NCBI RefSeq assembly: GCF_000949865.1
Contig: NZ_JWJH01000008.1
Location: forward strand, 122,036 to 186,035
Reading direction: 5' to 3'
From: Rhizobium nepotum 39/7
Lineage (GTDB): Bacteria; Pseudomonadota; Alphaproteobacteria; Rhizobiales; Rhizobiaceae
DNA: 64,000 nt
The notes beneath the pieces are model-generated. The model was not told where the DNA came from. It did no database searches and saw only the letters and a list, made by a program, of their open reading frames with translations. Below, in pieces: positions 52,727-61,202 of the stretch (its first letter is position 1; each line of letters starts with the position of its first letter). A program made the translations under genes and the position numbers.

Positions 52727-53986
52727 TTATGCCGGCTGTGCGGCTGCGACCAGCGCGTAATAGAAGGCATCGAAATTGCGCAGCGTACCGGCCGAAAGCA
52801 GTTCGGGCAGCGTGCGGTTGACGATGAAGGGCACTTTCTGCTCCGTCAGGCCGCCATGCGAGCGCAGCGGTTCGTTCAGCGCGGCCAGATCATGGCGGTG
52901 CTCGCTGGTGCCGAGCGTCTTGTTCTCGGTGGAGAGCATGACGATGTCGCCGATGCGGTCGTCGGGCAACTCGAAACGCACGCAGGCTTCCGGCCGCGAC
53001 AGCACGATCTCGATGCCCTCGATCGCCTTCAGCCGCTCGATGATCCCTTCCTTGTCCGCGTCTTCCGGCAGGTAGGCCGTGGCGAAGGAACCGAGCGCGC
53101 CGTGATGCACGACATAGGGGTCGGTGATCGGCAGGATGACGCGGGCGGCATCCTTGCCGAGCCAGTCGTCGAGCAGGTCCTGCACGTAGATCACATCGGG
53201 GGTGCCGTCGGCCTTATGCTTGGGCTTCATGCCGTGGTCGGCGGTGACCACGATCGCGGCACCCAGTGCATCGAGCTCGGTCAGATATCTGTCGAACATC
53301 TCGTAGAAGTCGTTCGCCTGCTTCACGCCGGGGGCATATTTGTGCTGCACGTAGTCGGTGGTGGTGAGATACATCACGTCCGGGCGGAATTCCCTGAGGA
53401 GCTTCACACCGGCCGCAAAGACGAACTCGGAGAGTTCGGCCGAATAGACTTCCGGCACGGCGCGGCCGAGCCAGGCCGAGGCGTTGTCGATCCCGTTGTC
53501 CGCCCTGGTGGTGGTGTCGGACTTTTCCGAGGAGAAGCAGATCGCCCGGCCCTCGTCGAACTTCAGGCCATGGCCCAGAAGCGCGCGCAGCTTGTCCTTC
53601 GCCGTCACCACGGCGACCCTGGCGCCGGCATCGTAAAAGGCCTTGAAGAGGGTTGGCGCGCGCAGGAAGCGCGGGTCGTTCATCATCACTTCCCTGCCGG
53701 TTGCCGGCTCGTAGAGATAATTGCCGCAGATACCGTGGATGGCCGGCGGGCGGCCGGTGGCGATGGAGAGGTTGTTCGGATTGGTGAAGCTCGGGATGAC
53801 GCTGAGCGCGGTGCGCTCCGTGCCCGTCCCGCGTATGCGTGCAAGCGTCGGCATCAGGCCGGCCTCGATGGCCTTGTCGAGATAGGCCGGCTCGCAGCCG
53901 TCGAGGCAGATGGCGATCGCTGGAACGTTCGGCCACGGATAGCTGCGACGGTTGGCAACAACGGTGATGGGAGACATCTGGTTCAT
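52727..53986 (-). CDS. phnA: PhnA, phosphonoacetate hydrolase
   Basis: 419 residues, alkaline-phosphatase superfamily with two zinc ions, converting phosphonoacetate to acetate plus phosphate. Metal and catalytic features: CLDGCEPAYLD (Asp), SFTNPNNLSIATGRPP with the catalytic Thr, TDYVQHKYAPG (Asp, His), VVTADHGMKPK (Asp-His) and SEHRHDLAAL-N-EPLRSHGGLTE (His). Start 53986 (MNQMSPITVV) is preferred over ATG 53998 because it alone has GGAA at proper spacing. A second copy with the identical first 31 bases begins at 63971. Confidence 0.93.
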   Translation of the reverse strand: MNQMSPITVVANRRSYPWPNVPAIAICLDGCEPAYLDKAIEAGLMPTLARIRGTGTERTALSVIPSFTNPNNLSIATGRPPAIHGICGNYLYEPATGREVMMNDPRFLRAPTLFKAFYDAGARVAVVTAKDKLRALLGHGLKFDEGRAICFSSEKSDTTTRADNGIDNASAWLGRAVPEVYSAELSEFVFAAGVKLLREFRPDVMYLTTTDYVQHKYAPGVKQANDFYEMFDRYLTELDALGAAIVVTADHGMKPKHKADGTPDVIYVQDLLDDWLGKDAARVILPITDPYVVHHGALGSFATAYLPEDADKEGIIERLKAIEGIEIVLSRPEACVRFELPDDRIGDIVMLSTENKTLGTSEHRHDLAALNEPLRSHGGLTEQKVPFIVNRTLPELLSAGTLRNFDAFYYALVAAAQPA

Positions 53987-54004
53987 CGAAGGTTCCATTT
54001 TTCG

Positions 54005-55207
54005 TTAAGCCGCGAGGCGGCTGCGTTCTTCAAGGGCGATGGCGGGCGGGGCGGCGTTGTCGACACCCATCTCCGCAAGCGAGGAGCGGGCAGCATTCAC
54101 CACACGGCGCATGACGTGCTCGTCCATATGACCGATGCAGCCGACACGGAAACTGTCCACCACCGTCAGCTTGCCGGGATAGATGATGAACCCCTTGTCC
54201 TTCATGAGATCGTAGAAGCGGTCGAAGGCGAAGGCCGGATGCGCCGGGCTGAAGAAGGTGACGATGATCGGTGAGAGCCATTGGTCGGCGAGCAGCGTTT
54301 CGAAGCCGGCCTCGCGCATTCCGGCGACCATGACGTCACGGTTACGGGCGTAGCGTGCGCCGCGCGCGGCAACGCCGCCCTCCTCGCGATGCAGGCGCAA
54401 CGCTTGCAGGAAAGCGGCGACGACGTGGGTCGGCGGCGTGAAACGCCATTGACCGGTCTTGTTCATGTGCTCCCACTGAGCGTGCATATCGAGGCTGAGC
54501 GAATGGCTGCGTCCTTTGGCGGCTTCCAGCTCGCTCTTGCGGGCGATGACGAAGCCGAAACCCGGCACACCCTCGATGCATTTGTTGGCGGAGGACACAA
54601 TCGCCTCGTAGCGGAAATCGGCAAGGCCGGCCGGCACGGCGCCAAAGGCGCTCATTGAATCGACCAGCAGCTTGCGACCTCGCGAATAGACGGTTTCGGA
54701 GATTTCCTTCAGCGGGTTGAGAATGCCGGAGCTGGTCTCGCAATGAACCACCACGACATGGCTGATGTCTGGATCGGCATCCAGAGCGGCAGCGATTTCC
54801 GGCCCGCGAGGCGGCATGTAGTCGCCCTTGTCAATCATGGCATGGTCGCGACCGAGATAGGAAAGTGTCTGAGCGATGCGCTTGCCATAGGCGCCGTTGC
54901 TCAACACCAGAACCTTGCCGTCACGTGGCACGAAGCTGCCGAGCATGGCTTCCACAGAAAAGGACCCGCTACCCTGCATGGGCACGCAATCGAACTCGCC
55001 GGCCGTATCGCCGACGATGTCGAGAAGCTGGCGGCGCAGGGTAGCGGTCATGGCGCGAAAATCGCCGTCCCAGGATCCCCAGTCCCGCAGCATTGCCTCC
55101 TTGACCGCATAGGCCGTCGTCAGCGGACCAGGTGTCAGGAGGTAGGGTTCGCCGAGCCTCGGCGATTCCAGCGGAGCGATGGTTGTCTCAGAAGCGGTAT
55201 TTGGCAT
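54005..55207 (-). CDS. phnW: PhnW, 2-aminoethylphosphonate-pyruvate aminotransferase
   Basis: 400 residues, class V PLP aminotransferase. It transfers the amino group of AEP to pyruvate, giving phosphonoacetaldehyde and alanine. LLTPGPLTTAYAVKEAMLRDWGSWD is the family opening; Asp183 in LVDSMSAFGA and the PLP lysine Lys209 in SSANKCIEGVPGFGF are visible. Start 55207 has AGGA six to seven bases before; a longer frame lacks one and crosses the regulatory region. First gene of phnW-phnA-phnY, divergent from a LysR gene. Confidence 0.94.
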   Translation of the reverse strand: MPNTASETTIAPLESPRLGEPYLLTPGPLTTAYAVKEAMLRDWGSWDGDFRAMTATLRRQLLDIVGDTAGEFDCVPMQGSGSFSVEAMLGSFVPRDGKVLVLSNGAYGKRIAQTLSYLGRDHAMIDKGDYMPPRGPEIAAALDADPDISHVVVVHCETSSGILNPLKEISETVYSRGRKLLVDSMSAFGAVPAGLADFRYEAIVSSANKCIEGVPGFGFVIARKSELEAAKGRSHSLSLDMHAQWEHMNKTGQWRFTPPTHVVAAFLQALRLHREEGGVAARGARYARNRDVMVAGMREAGFETLLADQWLSPIIVTFFSPAHPAFAFDRFYDLMKDKGFIIYPGKLTVVDSFRVGCIGHMDEHVMRRVVNAARSSLAEMGVDNAAPPAIALEERSRLAA

Positions 55208-55264
55208 GGCTCGTCCTCGCGTTTGGCTATCCGAAGACAACAATGCAAGCGAAACATATATCTG

Positions 55265-55287
55265 TAAAATCGATCTTTTAGATAAAA
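55265..55287. promoter_or_regulatory. Operator-like motif between phnW and its LysR gene
   Basis: TAAAATC, then GATCTTT, then TAGATAAAA: the two halves of the aepX motif separated by seven extra bases. It is followed by CCATAGATAC, which resembles CCATAGAAAC after the 62095 site. Located 58 bp upstream of phnW and 131 bp before the divergent lysR. Likely binding region of the LysR protein encoded alongside. Confidence 0.5.
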
Positions 55288-55417
55288 CCATAGATACAAG
55301 TTATGTATCGCCGCGAGAGAGATCATGCTACAAAAGTGATCGTTGGTGGCTTTACATAAATTAAATCGTTCATTCTAATAGGCCGGATATGAACCATATC
55401 AAACGGGGAGCGTTCGA

Positions 55418-56299
55418 ATGCGCTACGTCCAGCTTCGGGCTTTCCACAACGTCGCCATTCACGGCGGCTTCTCGCGAGCGGCGGAGGCGCTTTTTCTGAC
55501 GCAGCCAGCAATCTCGGACCAGGTGCGCAAACTGGAGGAGGAGTACGACGTCCTGCTCTTTAACCGAAACAAAAAGCAGGTGTCGCTGACCCAGTCCGGC
55601 CAGCAGCTTCTGGAGATTACCCGGCGCATGTTCGACGTGGAGCAGCAGGCGCTGGACCTGCTCTCGGAGTCCAAGGCCCTTCGGGCTGGAAAGCTCCGCA
55701 TTGTCGCGGACGCTGCCCATCACCTGCTGCATATCCTCGCCGCCTTCCGCCGCGCTTACCCGTTTGTGAAAGTCTCGATCAATGCCGGCAATACGGAGAC
55801 CGTCATCACCAGCCTGCATGCCTATGAGGCCGATATCGGTGTTCTCGGCGAAATCCCTCAATCCAGCGACTTTGACATCCTGAAGCTCAATTCCACACCA
55901 ATCACGGCTTTCGTGAGCCGTGATTATCCGCTGGCCGGTCAGAGCGAGGTCACTTTCGCCGAACTTGCACAACACCCTCTTGTCATGCGCGAGCGCGGTT
56001 CCAAGACTCGCCAGAAGCTGGAAGCCATGGCCGAGCATTGCGGGACTACCCTGATACCGCGCATCGAGGCGGAGGGACGCGAGGCAGTTCGCGAAATCGT
56101 GGCGGCCGGTGGCGGCGTCGGCTTCGTTTCGTCCGCCGAGTTCGGCCAGGACAGCCGCCTCGTCCCCATCCGCATCAATGCTCCGGAAATGCTGATGGAC
56201 GAGGCACTCATCTGTCTGCGCGAGCGCAGCAACGGCAAGCTCGTCAGTGCATTTTTCGATATCGCACGCCGACTTTCGCCAGCGGCGAAAGGAATTTGA
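55418..56299 (+). CDS. LysR-family regulator divergent from phnW
   Basis: 293 residues. HTH: RYVQLRAFHNVAIHGGFSRAAEALFLTQPAISDQVRKLEEEYDVLLFNR. Effector domain: LRIVADAAHHLLHILAAFRRAYPFV, NAGNTETVITSLHAYEADIGVLGE, AGGGVGFVSSAEFG. It is distantly related to the two other LysR proteins of this region. The position divergent from phnWAY makes it the most likely activator, sensing AEP or an intermediate. A Shine-Dalgarno-like GGGGAG lies 7-8 bases before the start. Confidence 0.9.
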   Translation: MRYVQLRAFHNVAIHGGFSRAAEALFLTQPAISDQVRKLEEEYDVLLFNRNKKQVSLTQSGQQLLEITRRMFDVEQQALDLLSESKALRAGKLRIVADAAHHLLHILAAFRRAYPFVKVSINAGNTETVITSLHAYEADIGVLGEIPQSSDFDILKLNSTPITAFVSRDYPLAGQSEVTFAELAQHPLVMRERGSKTRQKLEAMAEHCGTTLIPRIEAEGREAVREIVAAGGGVGFVSSAEFGQDSRLVPIRINAPEMLMDEALICLRERSNGKLVSAFFDIARRLSPAAKGI

Positions 56300-56356
56300 A
56301 CGCCACTTTTCGCCGTTCCAAATTCGCCGGTTTGGACTGCAAGCTCCCGAATGACA

Positions 56357-56392
56357 CGAAAAATAAACCTCCGGTGACGAAGTCAACGGAGG
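56357..56392 (-). terminator. Intrinsic terminator after the phnD-C-E-E operon
   Basis: On the minus strand CCTCCG and CGGAGG (56387-56392 and 56368-56373) plus an inner four-pair TGAC/GTCA stem with a GAA-type loop form the hairpin. It is followed by TTTATTTTTC. It ends the minus-strand phn transport operon 88 bases after its last gene. Confidence 0.75.
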
Positions 56393-56480
56393 CTGAAATC
56401 GAGAGATTTTTTTGACGAACGCATCTTGGCGACGGAGTATGCGAAGACGGCGGGATATCGTTGGCAAAAGGTAATCCGCG

Positions 56481-57320
56481 CTAACGCATTCTGGAAATAC
56501 GTCGCCGCAGCCATCCTGATCCGATTTCCGCCATGAGGACAAGAGCGATGATCACCAGCAGAATAGCAGCAACGCGTGTGGATTCGAGCTGCTGGGTCGT
56601 GCGCTTCAGGTACCACCCCATGCCGCCGCCGCCAAAGAAGCCGACGACCGTGGCTGCGCGGAAAGCAACGTCCCACGTATAGATCGCGATACCTGTGAAA
56701 GCGACCCGGACCTGCGGCACGACCGCATACTGGAAGACCTGCAGCGGATTGGCGCCGACCGAGCGCATCGCGTCAACCGGCCCCATATCGATCGCTTCCA
56801 TTTCATCGGAAAACAATTTTCCGGCAAAACCGATGCAGAATACGGTGAGCGCGAGCGTGCCAGCGAGCATGCCGAAGCCGAACACCGTTACGAAGAGGAT
56901 GGTCCAGATCGTCTCGTGGATGGAGCGGCTGCCCATGATGGCGATGCGGCCGAACGGATAGGTGATGCGCCGGCTGATCGTGATGTTGCGCGCGGCGAGC
57001 CATGCGAGGGGTATGGCGAAGACGACGCCGAAGAAACCGCCAAGCAGCGACATTTCCAGCGTGCGGATAACCGAACGGATAAAATCCGCGTCGGAAATAT
57101 AGTCCATATCCGGCGGGAAATAGCGGGTAGCGAGAATTTCAGCCAGGCGCGGGAAGGCCCCGAGAATGCGCGCGAGGTCGATATTGAGAAAGGCGACGGA
57201 CCAGGCAAGAAATGTCAGCACGGCCAGCAACACACAAAAACGGATGGTCGAATGCGGGTGGCGGTAACGCGACCAGCGGCGTGGTGCGGTGGGGATGGAT
57301 TGTGTCGATGCGAATACCAT
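56481..57320 (-). CDS. phnE: Phosphonate ABC permease PhnE, second copy
   Basis: 279 residues. Helices SVAFLNIDLARILGAF to the C-terminus; family loops MSLLGGFFGVVFAIPLAWLAARN, GSRSIHETIWTILFV and AIDMGPVDAMRSVGANPLQVFQYAVVPQVRVAFTG match PhnE/PhnE2. The GGAGG ribosome-binding site is clear. Last gene of the operon, nine bases after the first phnE. Would pair with it as a heterodimeric channel. Confidence 0.9.
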   Translation of the reverse strand: MVFASTQSIPTAPRRWSRYRHPHSTIRFCVLLAVLTFLAWSVAFLNIDLARILGAFPRLAEILATRYFPPDMDYISDADFIRSVIRTLEMSLLGGFFGVVFAIPLAWLAARNITISRRITYPFGRIAIMGSRSIHETIWTILFVTVFGFGMLAGTLALTVFCIGFAGKLFSDEMEAIDMGPVDAMRSVGANPLQVFQYAVVPQVRVAFTGIAIYTWDVAFRAATVVGFFGGGGMGWYLKRTTQQLESTRVAAILLVIIALVLMAEIGSGWLRRRISRMR

Positions 57321-57329
57321 TGCCGCCTC

Positions 57330-58160
57330 CTAGATCACTGCCTTGCGGGCGAAATGGGACACCACCTCGCCGAGCGCGATGAGGGCCAGGACCGCAAGGA
57401 CCACCAGCGTCACACCGCCATAGTTGAACATTGCCATCTGCCGGAAAAAGACGAGGCCGAGGCCGCCGGCGCCGACCAGCCCCATGATGGCGGAGCGGCG
57501 GATATTGATATCCCATTCGAAGATGATCGTGCCGATGATGACAGGCAGGATCTGTGGCACGATACCGTAGTACATTACCTGAAACTGGTTGCCGCCGACG
57601 GCGCGGATCGCCTCGACGGGCTTCGGGTCTATGTTCTCGATCGCTTCGGCGGTGATTTTCGAGATGAAGCCTATCGAACGCATCGCGACGGCGAGGATGC
57701 CTGGCAAGGCGCCCAGCCCGACGGCACCGACGAAGAGCAGCGCCCAGATGATCTCATGGATCGAACGGGACAACACCATCAGGAAGCGGCCAAACGGATA
57801 GAGGATGTAACGGTTCGGGGTGACGTTCGCTGCTCCGAACCACGCTACGGGAAGCGACAGCACGCAGCCGAGGATGGTGCCGAGTGTCGCCATCATAAGG
57901 GTTTCGAGCGCCGGCACGAGCAACTTGGGTGTAAGTGACCAGTCGACCCAGAGGAAACGTTCAAGCGTGCCGCCGATGCCGAGCGCGCCGCCCATGCGCG
58001 CCCAGTCCGTGTCGAACATGATCGTGTCCCAGAAACACCAGGCGAGCACTGCGACACTTGCTGCGACCACAAGCCAGTTCTTGGTGCGACGGCTGCGCTT
58101 ATGGGCGAGCCAGGCGTCAAATCGATGCTCCGAGACTGAAGAGAACGCCAGGCTCATCAC
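57330..58160 (-). CDS. phnE: Phosphonate ABC permease PhnE, first copy
   Basis: 276 residues: LETLMMATLGTILGCVLSLPVAWFGAANVTPN, SRSIHEIIWALLFVGAVGLG, IENIDPKPVEAIRAVGGNQFQVMYYGIVPQILPV. PhnE family. Start overlaps the phnC stop by 4 bp. Two tandem phnE genes are usual in rhizobial phosphonate/phosphate importers of the PhoCDET kind. Confidence 0.92.
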   Translation of the reverse strand: MMSLAFSSVSEHRFDAWLAHKRSRRTKNWLVVAASVAVLAWCFWDTIMFDTDWARMGGALGIGGTLERFLWVDWSLTPKLLVPALETLMMATLGTILGCVLSLPVAWFGAANVTPNRYILYPFGRFLMVLSRSIHEIIWALLFVGAVGLGALPGILAVAMRSIGFISKITAEAIENIDPKPVEAIRAVGGNQFQVMYYGIVPQILPVIIGTIIFEWDINIRRSAIMGLVGAGGLGLVFFRQMAMFNYGGVTLVVLAVLALIALGEVVSHFARKAVI

Positions 58161-58909
58161 AGCACCTCCATCGCATAAATCTCGTCGAGGTCCTGCTTGC
58201 GCATGCCTTTCGACGGACCATCGAACTTCTTGTAGCCATCCTGCATGCCGATGATGCGGTTGCAGCTTTCAAGCGCCAGCTGTACATCGTGAATGTTGCA
58301 CAGGACGGGAACCTTGAATTCGGTTGCCAGCTCACGGATCAGCCGCATAACGTCGCGCGAAATCTTTGGATCGAGTGCGGAGGTCGGCTCGTCGAGCAGC
58401 AGAATTTCCGGCTTCTGCATCAGCGCGCGGGCAATGCCCACACGCTGGCGCTGCCCCCCCGAAAGGGCATCCGCCCGCTTGTCGACATGATCCTGCAGTC
58501 CGACCTTTTCGAGAAGGTGAAGCGCCCGATCGATATCCTCGCGCGGAAAAGCCTTGAAGAAGCTGCGGAAGGCTCCTGTGTAGCCAAGCCTGCCCGACAG
58601 TACATTGTCCATGACCGACATGCGATTCACCAGGTTGAACTCCTGGAAAATCATGCCGATACGCCGGCGCAGACGCCGCAGCTCGGTCCCGTGCAGCGAT
58701 CGCACCGACTGGCCGAACAGCAAAATGTCGCCCTCCGTCGGCTCCACAAGGCGGTTGATACAGCGGATCAGCGTCGACTTTCCGGCGCCGCTCGGTCCGA
58801 TGACGGCGCAGAAGTCGTCGCCATCGACAGCAAAATCTATTCCCTTGAGGATTTCCGGGCCGGTGGCCGCGTAGCTGACTTTCAGGTTGCGCACTTGCAG
58901 GATAGACAT
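58157..58909 (-). CDS. phnC: Phosphonate ABC ATPase PhnC
   Basis: 250 residues: LQVRNLKVSYAATGPEILKGIDFAV, Walker A GPSGAGKST, RRIGMIFQEFNLVNRMSVMDNVLSGRLG, signature LSGGQRQRVGIARAL, Walker [14 protein letters not shown] and H-loop CNIHDVQLALESCNR; the NIHD H-loop is typical of PhnC. Start 58909 (MSILQV) is preferred over longer frames that overlap phnD. Lies 65 bases after phnD. Confidence 0.93.
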   Translation of the reverse strand: MSILQVRNLKVSYAATGPEILKGIDFAVDGDDFCAVIGPSGAGKSTLIRCINRLVEPTEGDILLFGQSVRSLHGTELRRLRRRIGMIFQEFNLVNRMSVMDNVLSGRLGYTGAFRSFFKAFPREDIDRALHLLEKVGLQDHVDKRADALSGGQRQRVGIARALMQKPEILLLDEPTSALDPKISRDVMRLIRELATEFKVPVLCNIHDVQLALESCNRIIGMQDGYKKFDGPSKGMRKQDLDEIYAMEVL

Positions 58910-58974
58910 GGACGCCACCGTTTCGGCCGTTGAGCCGCGCGCCGCGCGGCTCTCGATGATGTTCTTTTCGTGTC

Positions 58975-59889
58975 TCACTGGCTTGCTGCCTTTTCGGCTG
59001 CGACAAGTTTGCGGATGATATCGTAGTCGGCGTCCTTCATGGCCACGAACTTCGTGGAGGCGATGCCATCGAAAAACGGCTTTGCTGTCGGGTCCTCGTG
59101 GAGCGTCAGGAACGCTTCGCGAATGGAGGCTTTCAGCGGATCGCAGAGATCGCTGCGATAGACCATCGGGTCCTGCGGAATGATCTCGGACTGCCACAGC
59201 ACCCGGAAGTCTTCCTTCTTGGCAAGTCCACGGTCGATGACATTGTCGAGGCGGTGGGTCGCCACGAAGGCATCGTCAACGCGGCCTTCCTTGACCGCCA
59301 GCGCCGACTGGTCGTGGCCACCTGTATAGACGACTTTGGAGAAGTAGTTCTCCAGTTGCGGACCTGTTCCTACCTTCTCGCCGAACACCATGCGCGGCAG
59401 GAGATTGCCGGATGTGCTGGCCGGATCGGCGAGGCCGACGACCGAGCCCTTGAGGGATTCGATACTATCAAACTTCGAACTTGCCGGCACGACAAGCACG
59501 GCGCGATAGCCCGGACCCTCTTCCTGGAAGTGGCCCTTGGTCTTTGTGTACGTGGCAAAGACCTCAAGGTTCGGGTCCTTCTGCCTGGCAAGCACATAGG
59601 AGTTTGGCCCGTGCACACCGATCTGCACCCAGCCGTTGACCATAGCCTCGATAACCGAGGCGTAGGACGTCGGCATGAAGAATTCGACGGACTTGCCGGT
59701 CTTTTCCTTCAGCTTGTCGAGCAGGGGCTTGTAGATGTCGAGTTCCTGCGTCGTCTCCTCCGTCGGAATGATCGAGAAGACCAGCGTGTCGGGGTTTTTG
59801 CACTCTGCCGCAAGCGCACCCGAATTCGTGTAGGTGATCACTGCGCCCAGCGTTGCCAGGCCAGCGATGGCGCGTTTCAAGATAGCCAT
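58975..59889 (-). CDS. phnD: Phosphonate-binding periplasmic protein PhnD
   Basis: 304 residues. Signal peptide to about residue 28 (AIAGLATLGAVITYTNSGALAA). Mature: PDTLVFSIIPTEETTQELDIYKPLLDKLKEKTGKSVEFFMPTSYASVIEAMVNGWVQIGVHGPNSYVLA, then DPASTSGNLLPRMVF and GGHDQSALAVKEGRVDDAFVA, all standard PhnD blocks. Its ribosome-binding site and start codon lie in a 25-bp tandem duplication. It follows the Fe-ADH gene in the same direction and precedes phnC. The ligand could be a phosphonate, phosphite or phosphate ester. Confidence 0.92.
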   Translation of the reverse strand: MAILKRAIAGLATLGAVITYTNSGALAAECKNPDTLVFSIIPTEETTQELDIYKPLLDKLKEKTGKSVEFFMPTSYASVIEAMVNGWVQIGVHGPNSYVLARQKDPNLEVFATYTKTKGHFQEEGPGYRAVLVVPASSKFDSIESLKGSVVGLADPASTSGNLLPRMVFGEKVGTGPQLENYFSKVVYTGGHDQSALAVKEGRVDDAFVATHRLDNVIDRGLAKKEDFRVLWQSEIIPQDPMVYRSDLCDPLKASIREAFLTLHEDPTAKPFFDGIASTKFVAMKDADYDIIRKLVAAEKAASQ

Positions 59890-59931
59890 TCATTCCTCCC
59901 AAAACAATAGCCATTCATTCCTCCCAAAACA
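59882..59931. repeat. 25-bp tandem duplication over the phnD start
   Basis: Two exact copies (59882-59906 and 59907-59931) each contain, on the minus strand, the Shine-Dalgarno GGGAGGA and ATGAATGGCTAT. The outer copy opens short frames: ATGAAT from it gives 13 codons ending at a TGA, and ATGGCT from it is out of frame with phnD. The inner copy supplies the true phnD start at 59889. Confidence 0.85.
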
Positions 59932-59980
59932 AATGAAATTGACCCGCCTGAGCCTCCCGCTCGCGGCGGTTATTGATCGG

Positions 59981-61108
59981 TCATGCCACTGCCATATGCT
60001 TCCTTCCTCCACCACCGGCGACGGCCAGAAGCGCGTCCTTCCTGCCGATGAAGTTTTGCCCGCGCTCCCCGTCGAAGGCGAGCGCGATCAAGTCGCGCCA
60101 TTCCGCATCATCGATGCCGTAGTGGCGATAATCCGTCGCGACGCCAAGGCCGTTCAGGAATGTTTCCAGCTGGTCGGCCGCCTCCTGCGCCTCCACGTCG
60201 AAAATCGCCTGCAAGCCCTCCAAGCAGATACCGCCCTCCCTGGCGACACTGCGGATGATCATCGGAAGCGAGAAAGAGCAGGCGATACCATGCGGCACAC
60301 CATGACGCAGCGTGATCGGATAGGACAGGGAATGAGCGATGGCAGTCTTGGTATTGGAGAAGGCGAAGCCGGCCAGAGTTGCGGCGCGCGCCATTCGGCC
60401 CCGAAGTTCAACATTCCTGAGATCGTTGACGAGCAGCGGCAGGGTAGCCAGCACCCCTCGCGCGGCAGCGATTGCATGAGCCATGGAGACGGGATTGGCG
60501 CTGCGGTTCCACAGGCTCTCCAGCGAATGCGACAAGGCGTCTAGTCCGGTCTGGACGGTAAGGTCCCTCGGCTTGCCGATCATGAGCTCGGGATCGACGA
60601 TCGAATATTCTGGATAGAGGCCGGGATGGGCAAGCGAGAATTTGACGCCGCCCGCATTGTCCCAGACCGTGCCCCAGCAGGTGACTTCGCTGCCGGTTCC
60701 AGCCGTTGTCGGGACCGCGACCAAAGGCCAGGGTGCAATGGTCTCCGCGCCGGCCCGCTTCTTTAGATATGCATCCATGGCGGCGAAGTCGCCGCGTGCG
60801 GCGGCAAATACCTTGGCCGAGTCGATGACCGAGCCGCCGCCGAGCGCCACGATGATTTCCGGTGGTCGGACAAGCCCCGCGAAACGGGCCGTCTGGACTT
60901 CCAGAAGGGCGATGTCCGGATTAGGCGCGATATCGTCAATGACGAGGACCGGCGCGCCGGCCTCCTTCTCAAGACGTGATGCGAGGCCACGAAAAAACGT
61001 GTCGCCGTAGGTGACGAGCGCATAGCGACGACCGGCGATGACATCGGCCAGTCGCGCGAAGCTACCGGGGCCGAAACGAACGTCAACGGGATTGCGATAG
61101 GACCACAC
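59981..61108 (-). CDS. Phosphonate-associated iron-containing alcohol dehydrogenase
   Basis: 375 residues, group III Fe-ADH. MWSYRNPVDVRFGPGSFARLADV opening, GGGSVIDSAKVFA (cofactor), VPTTAGTGSEVTCWGTVWD, and metal-ligand blocks VQTGLDALSHSLESLWNRSANPVS and IAHSLSYPITLRHGVPHGIACSFSLP. This is the Fe-ADH subtype that co-occurs with phosphonate genes. A likely reaction is reversible reduction of phosphonoacetaldehyde to 2-hydroxyethylphosphonate, but this is inference. First gene of the operon with phnD-C-E-E (91 bases before phnD), divergent from LysR paralogue 2. Confidence 0.85.
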   Translation of the reverse strand: MWSYRNPVDVRFGPGSFARLADVIAGRRYALVTYGDTFFRGLASRLEKEAGAPVLVIDDIAPNPDIALLEVQTARFAGLVRPPEIIVALGGGSVIDSAKVFAAARGDFAAMDAYLKKRAGAETIAPWPLVAVPTTAGTGSEVTCWGTVWDNAGGVKFSLAHPGLYPEYSIVDPELMIGKPRDLTVQTGLDALSHSLESLWNRSANPVSMAHAIAAARGVLATLPLLVNDLRNVELRGRMARAATLAGFAFSNTKTAIAHSLSYPITLRHGVPHGIACSFSLPMIIRSVAREGGICLEGLQAIFDVEAQEAADQLETFLNGLGVATDYRHYGIDDAEWRDLIALAFDGERGQNFIGRKDALLAVAGGGGRKHMAVA

Positions 61109-61166
61109 GGCAAGTTTCCTGTTTGTAAATTGATGGGCAGGAACACTGTTACAAACTCGCGATCTA

Positions 61167-61202
61167 TTGACTAATACAAATCTTCGCCGCTTATCATAGG
61201 CT
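61167..61202 (+). promoter_or_regulatory. Conserved promoter of LysR paralogue 2, probably leaderless
   Basis: TTGACT (61167-61172), then TATCAT (61192-61197) 19 bases later, then the ATG at 61203. The 36 bases match those before the GTG at 45706 except at three positions. No Shine-Dalgarno. Conservation of non-coding DNA between two copies whose coding regions have diverged about a quarter points to function. Confidence 0.5.

Noticed and set aside
51158..54274. A very long open frame (about 1,038 codons) on the plus strand antisense to phnY-phnA-phnW
   Set aside because: It runs opposite three unmistakable enzymes with intact catalytic residues. Its translation is rich in His, Asp and Arg with no recognisable domain, as expected of an antisense shadow in GC-rich DNA.
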